The notes under the pieces were generated by a model. The model was not told where the DNA came from. It was given only the letters and a program-made list of their open reading frames with translations, and made no database searches. From positions 1 to 5,992 of the forward strand of contig JBGOTP010000315.1 of the NCBI GenBank assembly GCA_041476545.1: a DNA stretch of 5,992 nucleotides, given 5' to 3'. A program made the position numbers and the translations under genes. The DNA is from JBGOTP01 sp041476545 (GTDB lineage: Bacteria; Acidobacteriota; Vicinamibacteria; Vicinamibacterales; CAVVIG01). Positions 1 through 5,424 of the stretch are shown here, piece by piece. Position 1 is the first letter of the stretch; each line of letters starts with the position of its first letter.

Positions 1-719
1 ATACCGATGCCCTTGTCGCGCACGCGAAGCGCGATCGTCGTCTGGTCCGTCTGCTCCAGTTCAACCGCAACCCGCACCTCAGGCCCCGAGTACTTGATCG
101 CGTTGTCCACGAGATTCGAGACGACTGCCCGCAACTCGTCCTCGTCTCCGAGCACCCGCGGCGCTTCGCCTGGAGTCAACGCCTCCCTGGCCTCTCGGTA
201 GGTCAGCGCTTCCGCGGGAAGGCGATAGCGGGTTCTCGCGAGCGCGAGGCACTCCTGCACGAGCGCACTGAAATCCACGGGCCGGCGATGCCCATGACGG
301 ACGCGCGCGCCGATTTGCCCGGCACGCAACACCTGCTCGATGGTGCCGAGCAGCCGATCGCTGTCCTCGAGCATCGTCTGGTAAAACGCCTGGCGCTTCC
401 CCTCGTCCACTTGACGATTCTGCAGGGTCTGCAGGTAGAGCTTCAGCGACGCCACGGGCGTTTTCAGCTCGTGGGTCACCGCGTTGATGAACGCCTCGTG
501 CTGCTCGTTCCGCCGGATTTCCCGAACCAGAAAGATCGTGTTGAGCACGACGCCGGTGATGATGAGTGGGAAAATCAGGACGCCGAGGAGCAGCAGGCCC
601 GCCTGCCGCCAGTTGACAATGACCCAACTGATGTTGAGGGCAACGGCTCCCCCGACCAGGACCGCGCCAAGGACGATGAAGACGACCGATCTCCGGCGGC
701 CGCCGGACCGTATGTTCAC
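1..719 (-). CDS. Sensor histidine kinase with two-helix intramembrane sensor (C-terminus cut by the window edge)
   Basis: The product is a membrane sensor kinase that autophosphorylates a histidine and passes the phosphate to a response regulator. I translated it directly from the minus strand. The GTG at 719-717 is the only usable start, because the upstream desaturase stop (TAG, 746-744) lies in the same frame and no ATG or TTG intervenes. No Shine-Dalgarno motif precedes it. Residues about 11-35 and 41-64 are two hydrophobic helices joined by only about five residues (NWRQA), so there is essentially no periplasmic sensor domain. A HisKA domain follows, with the H-box FINAVTHELKTP and phospho-acceptor His83. 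The HATPase domain shows the N-box NLVDNAIKYSG at about 202-212 and the start of the G1 box (DKGIG, 235-239), where the window ends. It lies 24 bases behind the desaturase and is probably co-transcribed with it. Kinase identity is firm; the stimulus is unknown. Confidence 0.93.
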   Translation of the reverse strand, partial: MNIRSGGRRRSVVFIVLGAVLVGGAVALNISWVIVNWRQAGLLLLGVLIFPLIITGVVLNTIFLVREIRRNEQHEAFINAVTHELKTPVASLKLYLQTLQNRQVDEGKRQAFYQTMLEDSDRLLGTIEQVLRAGQIGARVRHGHRRPVDFSALVQECLALARTRYRLPAEALTYREAREALTPGEAPRVLGDEDELRAVVSNLVDNAIKYSGPEVRVAVELEQTDQTTIALRVRDKGIG

Positions 720-743
720 GCCATCAAGGATAAGCGAACGCGG

Positions 744-1667
744 CTAGGCCGCGACTTCTTCCTCGGATGCATCGCTCACCCTGGCCATGCGTACGTCCCA
801 GACGAGGCCGAGCACCCGGAGCAGCTTGAGTTCGAGCCAGGTGGGGTCGAACTCGTACCAGGCCAGACCGTGACGCGCGGAGGTCGGATGCGCGTGATGG
901 TTGTTGTGCCACCCCTCGCCAAACGTGAGGAGCGCCACCCACCAGGTGTTGCGCGAATCGTCGGTCGTGGCGAAGCGCCGGCGGCCCCACATGTGCGTGG
1001 CCGAGTTCACCAGCCAGGTCGAGTGCAGGCCAACGACGACGCGGAGGAAGATGGCCCAGTTCACGAGACCCCAGCCGCCAATGCCGAGGAGCGCGAATCC
1101 GATCACGGTCAGCGGCACCCAGTGGTAGGTCGTGAGCCAGCGATAGAAGGCATCCTTGCCGAGGTCGGGCGCATAGCGCGCCATGCGGGCCGTGTCGTTG
1201 TGCTGCGCCTCGCCGAACATGATCCAGCCCATGTGCGCCCAGAATCCGTTGACGCGCGGCGTGTGCGGATCTTCGACCCGGTCGGAATACTGATGGTGCA
1301 GGCGGTGCGTGGCCACCCAGAAGATCGGCCCGCCCTCGAGCGTGAGCGTGCCGCAGACAGCCAGGAAATAGTCGAACAGCTTGAAGGTCTTGAACCCGCG
1401 GTGGGTGTGCAGCCGGTGGTACCCCATGCTGATGCCCAACCCGACCGACACCCAATATAAGAACAGGGCAACGCCGAGGTTCGTCCAGCTGAAGGACCAG
1501 AACGCCGCCGCGGCCTGGATGTGGAACCAGACCAGAACGATGCAGGTGACGACGCTGACCGTGCTATAGCGGGACGCCGGCGTAGAACTCGTAGAACCTG
1601 CGGCACCCGTAGGCCCGATCTCCAACTCGGGCGCTGTCGATGATGATGGCGACGCGAGACTATTCAT
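744..1667 (-). CDS. Membrane fatty-acid desaturase (acyl-CoA/acyl-lipid delta-9 type)
   Basis: This integral membrane di-iron enzyme introduces a double bond into a fatty acyl chain, probably at delta-9, using oxygen and an electron donor. From the chosen start it is 307 residues. All three histidine boxes are present: HRLHTH at 84-89, HRLHH at 121-125 and HNNHH at 254-258 within GEGWHNNHHAHPTSARHGL. Further family signatures are EDPHTPRVNGFWAHMGW (132-148) and NSATHMWG (221-228), the latter supplying an extra His ligand. Hydrophobic stretches at about 37-58, 64-81, 98-118 and 184-220 fit the membrane topology. The frame is open up to 1793. I prefer the ATG at 1667, because the extra 42 residues resemble no desaturase N-terminus and reach into the intergenic region. 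Residues 1-33 are a Ser/Thr/Pro/Ala-rich tail of unknown role. No electron-transfer partner is fused or adjacent. The first gene of a probable operon with the kinase; regiospecificity is not readable from sequence. Confidence 0.93.
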   Translation of the reverse strand: MNSLASPSSSTAPELEIGPTGAAGSTSSTPASRYSTVSVVTCIVLVWFHIQAAAAFWSFSWTNLGVALFLYWVSVGLGISMGYHRLHTHRGFKTFKLFDYFLAVCGTLTLEGGPIFWVATHRLHHQYSDRVEDPHTPRVNGFWAHMGWIMFGEAQHNDTARMARYAPDLGKDAFYRWLTTYHWVPLTVIGFALLGIGGWGLVNWAIFLRVVVGLHSTWLVNSATHMWGRRRFATTDDSRNTWWVALLTFGEGWHNNHHAHPTSARHGLAWYEFDPTWLELKLLRVLGLVWDVRMARVSDASEEEVAA

Positions 1668-1842
1668 AGGACCCAGCGTACCGAACCTCGCGACGGGCCA
1701 CTGTAAGACTTCCGTAATACCTGAGGACAATCGGTTTATAGGCAACGGCGTGGTCGTGCGGAATCGTGTATCACTGGGCAGAGCACGGTCCAACCCTGCA
1801 GAATGCCTTGAGTGTGATCATATTTTGAATCATACTCTCGCC
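1668..1842. other. Divergent intergenic region between desaturase and antitoxin
   Basis: This 175-base stretch separates the minus-strand desaturase from the plus-strand antitoxin, so it should hold both promoters. The antitoxin side carries a clear operator-like inverted repeat, listed separately. On the desaturase side I see TATAAA (1740-1735) and TATTAC (1719-1714) on the minus strand as possible -10 boxes. Neither has a good -35 box at 16-18 bases, so I do not call a desaturase promoter. Both flanking genes have open in-frame extensions into this region (to 1793 and from 1750). These are judged non-coding because they resemble neither family. Confidence 0.6.
1808..1837 (+). promoter_or_regulatory. 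Putative autoregulated promoter/operator of the toxin-antitoxin pair
   Basis: An imperfect inverted repeat has 9-base arms, GAGTGTGAT (1810-1818) and ATCATACTC (1829-1837), with one mismatch and a 10-base AT-rich spacer. It is the most AT-rich spot in its neighbourhood. The same bases give a promoter-like pair on the plus strand: TTGAGT (1808-1813) and CATACT (1831-1836), separated by exactly 17 bases. Each matches four of six consensus bases. Antitoxins with a ribbon-helix-helix fold usually bind such palindromes over their own promoter, so repression by the antitoxin or the toxin-antitoxin complex is the natural reading. With this -10 box, transcription would begin at about the antitoxin ATG (1843), giving a leaderless or nearly leaderless message. 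That agrees with the lack of a ribosome binding site. The repeat is seen; the function is inferred. Confidence 0.5.
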
Positions 1843-2139
1843 ATGGGTTCCGCTGAACGTGTGACAGTCACGCTATCCACTGAACTGGTCGAGGGCATCG
1901 ATCGTCTGGAACGGAACCGGAGCCGTTTCATCGCCGAAGCCGTCGAGCGGGAATTGGCTCGACGTCGCCGTGAAGCGCTCCTCGCCTCGGTCGGCAGTCC
2001 CCATCCCGAAACGGCGGAACTCGCGGATGCAGGGCTCGGCAATTGGACTTCCGACCTGCCGGACGAGGAAGGCCTCGTCGATCTGGCTGGTGGAACGGCT
2101 GTTCGCTGGGTTGACGGACAGGGCTGGGTGAGGGAGTGA
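1843..2139 (+). CDS. Ribbon-helix-helix antitoxin of a MazF-type toxin-antitoxin pair
   Basis: This 98-residue protein probably neutralises the downstream ribonuclease and represses its own operon. Residues 5-45 have the ribbon-helix-helix pattern: a short strand (ERVTVTLS), a first helix (TELVEGIDRLER) and a second helix (SRFIAEAVERELARRRREAL). A two-part layout of N-terminal DNA binding and C-terminal toxin binding is usual for this class. The C-terminal part (about 56-98) is acidic and tryptophan-containing (GNWTSDLPDEEGLVDL, then VRWVDGQGWVRE), as expected for a tail that wraps around MazF. I chose the ATG at 1843 rather than an upstream in-frame start at 1750, because the fold begins at once after it and the operator repeat would otherwise lie inside the gene. 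No ribosome binding site is visible. It precedes the toxin by 24 bases in the same reading frame. The closest named relatives are MazE-like antitoxins, but I assign no symbol. Confidence 0.85.
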   Translation: MGSAERVTVTLSTELVEGIDRLERNRSRFIAEAVERELARRRREALLASVGSPHPETAELADAGLGNWTSDLPDEEGLVDLAGGTAVRWVDGQGWVRE

Positions 2140-2163
2140 GGGAATCGACGTGCAGAACTCAGA

Positions 2164-2523
2164 GTGAAGATTGATCGAGGCGCCGTCGTGCTCGTCGAGC
2201 TTGATCCGACAGTGGGTCACGAGCAGCGAGGTACACGGCCGTGCATCGCCGTGAGCGATCCGTCCGTTAACGCGGATCAACGCTTCCCCCTCATCGCGGT
2301 GGTCCCAATCACCGGCAGGGCTGGCGTCGGCGCCCTCTATCCTTCTCTGTCGCCAGGCGCGAGCGGCATCGCGAAGGCGTCCTACGCCCTCGTCGATCAT
2401 CTCCACTCGATCGACAAGCGTCGCATCCGCCGGCTCTTCGGACAGGTGTCGTCGAACGAACTCGCCAGCATCGATCAGGGGCTCGAACTATTTCTCGGCC
2501 TCGGCGGGGCGCCCCTCTCCTGA
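2164..2523 (+). CDS. MazF/PemK-family mRNA interferase toxin
   Basis: This 119-residue protein belongs to the MazF/PemK/Kid family of endoribonucleases. These cut single-stranded mRNA at short sequence motifs and so halt growth when the antitoxin is lost. Family signatures are in order: RGAVVLVELDPTVGHEQRGTRPCIAVS at 5-31, with the conserved arginine of the TRP motif (Arg25) taken as catalytic, then the strand VVPITGR at 46-52, whose threonine (Thr50) matches the second active-site position. The C-terminal half (ALVDHLHSIDKRRIRRLFGQVSSNELASIDQGLELFLGL) matches the dimer-forming strand and helix of the fold. Length is normal for the family. The GTG at 2164 is the only start between the antitoxin stop and the conserved N-terminus. 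It has no good Shine-Dalgarno sequence, so translation may depend on coupling or re-initiation, a common way to keep toxin below antitoxin. All key residues are present, so it looks active. Confidence 0.9.
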   Translation: MKIDRGAVVLVELDPTVGHEQRGTRPCIAVSDPSVNADQRFPLIAVVPITGRAGVGALYPSLSPGASGIAKASYALVDHLHSIDKRRIRRLFGQVSSNELASIDQGLELFLGLGGAPLS

Positions 2524-2550
2524 TGCAAGTGGCGCTTCGCGCCGGCCCTG

Positions 2551-2594
2551 GTGACGCCATTGGTGGAATCATCGATAATCGCGGATACAGGGAG
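2551..2594 (+). promoter_or_regulatory. Candidate promoter and ribosome binding site of the esterase/TAXI unit
   Basis: A sigma70-like pair is visible: GTGACG at 2551-2556 (four of six consensus bases) and GATAAT at 2574-2579 (five of six), with a 17-base spacer. Transcription would begin near 2586. A GGAG Shine-Dalgarno motif at 2591-2594 sits seven bases before the esterase ATG at 2602, the best ribosome site in the window, and it decides that start over the in-frame GTG at 2551. A small hairpin (GGCGC and GCGCC arms, 2531-2543) lies just upstream after the toxin gene. It has no T-run, so it is not called a terminator. Confidence 0.4.
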
Positions 2595-2601
2595 TCGAAA
2601 A

Positions 2602-4233
2602 ATGCGACAAGGGATCGTGGCAGCGATTATGGGTCTCGCCTTCGCTGGCGCGGCGGTGGCCGCTCCGGTCAAGGTCACTGGCGGACAGATTGAGGGCAAA
2701 GTCGAGGATGGCCTGACCATCTATCGCGGCATCCCGTTCGCTGCCCCGCCCGTTGGGCGGCTGCGCTGGAAGCCGCCGCAAGCGGTTCCAGCCTGGGCCG
2801 GCGTCAAGCGGACGGTTGAGTTCGGCCCGGCCTGTATGCAAGGCACGCGGACGCTGTTCCCCGAAGACGCCGTCCAGAGCGAGGACTGTCTCACGCTCAA
2901 TGTCTGGACCCCGTCGACGACATCGACGTCTAGCGGGCGCCTGCCGGTCATGGTGTGGATCTACGGCGGCGGCTTCACTATGGGATCGACGCGACCGCCG
3001 CTCTATTCAGGCGCCAACTTCGCCAGACAGGGCGTGGTGCTCGTCTCGATCCAGTACCGGGTCGGCCGCTTCGGCTTCTTCGCCCATCCGGCCATCACCA
3101 GGGAAGACCCGAATGGCCTGAAGGGCAACTACGCGATCATGGACCAGATCGCCGGCCTGCAGTGGGTGAAGAACAACATCGCCGCCTTTGGCGGCGATCC
3201 GCGCAACGTCACGATTTTCGGCGAGTCCGCCGGTGGCGTGTCGATCCACGCGCTGATGGCGACGCCCGCCGCGCGTGACCTGTTCCAGAAAGCGATCTCG
3301 GAATCGGGCTTCGCCCGTTCGATCGGCATCACGATGCAGGCCGCCGAAGCGCAAGGATCGACCTTCGCGCAGGGCCACAACATCACCGGCGATGGACCGG
3401 CGTCCGCTTCGGCGCTTCGCGCGCTGTCGGCCGACGATGTGCTGGCGCAGGGCACGCCGGGCGGCCGGGGAGACGGACGAGCGGGCGCCGCTGGACGTCC
3501 TGGCGCTCCGGCCGCCGCCGGACGGGGATCATCGGGCGCACCGAGCGCAGCACCGGCGGCTCAGAACGGACCGCCCCAACCCGGCGGCGCGCCGGGCGGG
3601 CTGCCCTATCCGATCATCGACGGCAAACTGTTCCCCGATCAGATCACGCAGATCTTCGAACAGGGCAAGCAGGCGCACGTGCCCTATCTTGCGGGCGGCA
3701 ACAGTTACGAGGCGAGCTTGTTCAGCCAGGTGCGCGCCCAGCCGCAGGCCGCCTTCGACCGCACAGGTGATGGCTCGCGCGCCGCCGCGCTCTATGTGAC
3801 CGGCGAGCGGGACGCGGGTCTCGGCGCACTCGATATGACAACCGACCTGCAAGTGACCGAACCCGTCCGATATCTCGGCCGGCTGATGGCCAAGGTCGGG
3901 CAGCAGGCGTACGCCTATTACTTCTCCTATCTTCCGGCCGACCGGCGCGCAACCGTTCCCGGCGTCTCGCATGGCGGAGAGCTGGGGTACGTGTTCGGCG
4001 TGCTCGCGCCTACCGCGACAGCGGAAGCCAAAGCACTTTCCCGCGACATGAGTGCGGCCTGGGTGGCCTTCGCCAAGACCGGAAACCCCAGCATCACCGG
4101 CGGGCCGCGCTGGGAGCCGGTCGGCAAAGACAGCTACGCCTACATGGAGTTCGGCGCAGACGGTCCGAAGCTTCGGCGCGATTTCTTGAAGCCGAAGCTC
4201 GATTTCATCTCGGGCCTGACGGACAAGCACTGA
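2602..4233 (+). CDS. Exported type-B carboxylesterase (alpha/beta hydrolase, PnbA/cholinesterase-like)
   Basis: This secreted or periplasmic serine hydrolase, 543 residues long, cleaves carboxylic esters. Residues 1-21 form a signal peptide (charged start, then IVAAIMGLAFAGAAVAA) with cleavage likely after Ala20 or Ala21. Typical type-B landmarks follow: YRGIPFAAPPVGRLRW near the N-terminus, SEDCLTLNVW, the oxyanion-hole motif GGGF (122-125), the nucleophile elbow GESAGG with Ser209, an acidic residue Glu370 in GGNSYEASLF, and His457 in VSHGGELGYVFG. The Ser-Glu-His triad is therefore complete and the length is usual for the family. The odd part is about 50 residues (284-333) rich in Gly, Pro and Ala, which looks like a disordered insert before the LPYPIIDGKLFPDQ strand. 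The gene has a good ribosome site and ends 13 bases before the TAXI-like gene, so the two are probably one operon. The substrate cannot be told from sequence. Confidence 0.92.
   Translation: MRQGIVAAIMGLAFAGAAVAAPVKVTGGQIEGKVEDGLTIYRGIPFAAPPVGRLRWKPPQAVPAWAGVKRTVEFGPACMQGTRTLFPEDAVQSEDCLTLNVWTPSTTSTSSGRLPVMVWIYGGGFTMGSTRPPLYSGANFARQGVVLVSIQYRVGRFGFFAHPAITREDPNGLKGNYAIMDQIAGLQWVKNNIAAFGGDPRNVTIFGESAGGVSIHALMATPAARDLFQKAISESGFARSIGITMQAAEAQGSTFAQGHNITGDGPASASALRALSADDVLAQGTPGGRGDGRAGAAGRPGAPAAAGRGSSGAPSAAPAAQNGPPQPGGAPGGLPYPIIDGKLFPDQITQIFEQGKQAHVPYLAGGNSYEASLFSQVRAQPQAAFDRTGDGSRAAALYVTGERDAGLGALDMTTDLQVTEPVRYLGRLMAKVGQQAYAYYFSYLPADRRATVPGVSHGGELGYVFGVLAPTATAEAKALSRDMSAAWVAFAKTGNPSITGGPRWEPVGKDSYAYMEFGADGPKLRRDFLKPKLDFISGLTDKH
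3451..3600 (+). other. Gly/Pro/Ala-rich low-complexity insert within the esterase
   Basis: Codons 284-333 of the esterase encode a run made almost only of Gly, Ala, Pro, Arg, Ser and Gln (for example GTPGGRGDG, then AAGRPGAPAAAGRGSSG, then PQPGGAPGG). No exact nucleotide tandem repeat is apparent and the reading frame stays open through it, with conserved family sequence resuming at LPYPIIDGKLFP. This is therefore an in-frame insertion rather than a frameshift. It falls between the catalytic Ser and the acidic triad residue, where the family normally has a short surface link, so it is probably a flexible surface loop. Confidence 0.6.
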
Positions 4234-4246
4234 TGTAGTTGATCGA

Positions 4247-5383
4247 ATGGCGCGCGCACTTGTGCAACGGTCGCTCGGCTTCTTTGCCATCGCTCTTGCC
4301 GGCGTGTTTGCCGTCGCGCTTTGCGTCGTGAGTGGCGGCGCGATCGCGCAGTCCCAGACGGGCGGGACGACGGCCCAGCCAAGCGCGGAAGTCGGTCGCA
4401 CGATCGACGTCGGGCGCACGGGGTGGGCGGTCAAGCGGCCCGTCATCGCCGCGGCCTGTCCCGACGGCTGCCCCTGGGGTGAGTTGGGCCAGTTCGTACA
4501 GGAGTCCATGAAGGATCTCGGCTACGACGCGATCCTCTGTCTCAACTGCAACCGCGCCGAGGGCCCGCGCATCGTGGGCAAGCACGCTTTTCCGCCGGCG
4601 CTGCAGGCCTCGGACCTCCGCGTTGGCACCGACGTGCGCGTCAACGCGCCCATCGATTTCGGCATCACCGAAAGCAGCTTTCTGGCCAGCGCGTATCGCG
4701 GAACCGGAGCCTACGCCGCGGACGGCCCGTACAAGAACCTGCGTCTCATCGCCCGGATCGAGGACCCGTATGCGTTGTTGATCGCCGTCAAGGCCGACAG
4801 CGGCATCACGGACCTGGCGCAGATCGTCCAGCGCAAGTTACCGGTGAAGATTCTGTCGAGTGGCGAGGCGGCGACGACGGCGCTGAACTACTACGGCTTG
4901 ACGCGCCAGGCGGTGACGTCGTGGGGCGGCCAGATGGGCGCGGCCATGGGCTCGAATGGCGACACGGCCTTCGACGTCATCATCAGCGATCTGGCGACGC
5001 CTGCCCTGAACCCCGAGTCCGCGTACTGGACGACGCTCAGCCAGAAATTCGATCTGCGTTTTCTGGATATTCCGGAACCGCTGCTTGCGCAGTTGGCCAA
5101 GCTAGATGGCGCCGAACTGATCACGGTGCGGTGGGGCTTCCTGCGCGGCGTGGATCATCCAATCAAGACCATCGGCAAGTCGGGCGAGGCCGTCTTCGCC
5201 CGCGACGATACGCCCGATCAGGCGGCCTACGACATCGCCAGGGCCATCGACGACCACCGGTTGGCCCTGCGCTGGTTCATCCGGCCCTACTCCTACGACT
5301 CGCGGACGGTGGCGCGGAATTTCGACGTGCCGTTGCATCCGGGTGCGGCGCGTTACTACCGCGAGAAGAGCTATCTTCGATGA
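4247..5383 (+). CDS. TAXI-family (TRAP transporter) solute-binding-like protein, exported, cysteine-bearing
   Basis: This 378-residue protein resembles TAXI-type periplasmic receptors, which capture small organic ligands for TRAP transporters. A signal peptide covers residues 1-34 (hydrophobic core about 9-28, cleavage after the AIA at 32-34). Cys26 is not in a proper lipobox, so it is not called a lipoprotein. Family features are the segment IDFGITESSFLASAYRGTG followed by YKNLRLIARIEDPYALLIAVKADSGITDLAQI (about 136-190), and the C-terminal signature PLHPGAARYYREKSYL, close to the usual HPGA.RYY.EKG. The region where receptors usually carry a glycine-rich ligand loop instead reads CPDGCPWGELG (71-81), with a second pair in CLNC (98-101). 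Such paired cysteines suggest disulfides or metal binding. The ATG lies 13 bases after the esterase stop without a good ribosome site, so translation is probably coupled. No TRAP membrane subunit is in the window, so transport is unproven. Confidence 0.8.
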   Translation: MARALVQRSLGFFAIALAGVFAVALCVVSGGAIAQSQTGGTTAQPSAEVGRTIDVGRTGWAVKRPVIAAACPDGCPWGELGQFVQESMKDLGYDAILCLNCNRAEGPRIVGKHAFPPALQASDLRVGTDVRVNAPIDFGITESSFLASAYRGTGAYAADGPYKNLRLIARIEDPYALLIAVKADSGITDLAQIVQRKLPVKILSSGEAATTALNYYGLTRQAVTSWGGQMGAAMGSNGDTAFDVIISDLATPALNPESAYWTTLSQKFDLRFLDIPEPLLAQLAKLDGAELITVRWGFLRGVDHPIKTIGKSGEAVFARDDTPDQAAYDIARAIDDHRLALRWFIRPYSYDSRTVARNFDVPLHPGAARYYREKSYLR

Positions 5384-5415
5384 AGGTCCGGCTAAAGCCG
5401 GACACCACGTACGTG
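5384..5415. repeat. Palindromic interspersed repeat (REP-like) between convergent genes
   Basis: A perfect 7-bp stem, GTCCGGC (5386-5392) and GCCGGAC (5397-5403), encloses a TAAA loop. It is followed at once by a perfect 10-base palindrome, CACGTACGTG (5406-5415). The element begins directly at the stop codon of the TAXI-like gene and lies between two convergent genes, a classic place for REP-type repeats. Read on the plus strand it gives KVRLKPDTTYV and on the minus strand TYVVSGFSRTF. I recall both peptides as frequent spurious tails in predicted proteins of Acidobacteriota. Only one copy is in this window, so its repeated nature rests on that memory. There is no T-run, so an intrinsic terminator role is weak, though the hairpin could stabilise mRNA 3' ends. 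Confidence 0.55.
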
Positions 5416-5424
5416 AAGAGACGA

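Noticed and set aside
288..1460. A 390-codon open frame on the plus strand across the kinase and desaturase
   Set aside because: It is antisense to two genes with clear family motifs; its product is a charged, motif-free sequence typical of a GC-rich shadow frame.
1668..1793. Longer desaturase N-terminus starting at 1793
   Set aside because: The extra 42 residues show no desaturase similarity or membrane segment and occupy the divergent promoter region.
1750..1842. Longer antitoxin starting at 1750
   Set aside because: It would place the inverted-repeat operator inside the gene and add residues before the ribbon-helix-helix strand without any family resemblance.
2531..2543. Hairpin after the toxin gene as an intrinsic terminator
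   Set aside because: The stem is only 5 bp with a 3-base loop and no T-run follows.
4322..4333. Possible lipobox around Cys26 of the TAXI-like protein
   Set aside because: The residue before Cys is Leu, which a lipobox does not allow, and a good signal peptidase I site (AIA) follows at 32-34.
3529..4509. A 326-codon open frame on the minus strand across the esterase and TAXI-like genes
   Set aside because: It overlaps the esterase's Glu and His motifs in antisense, has no recognisable domain and crosses a gene junction.
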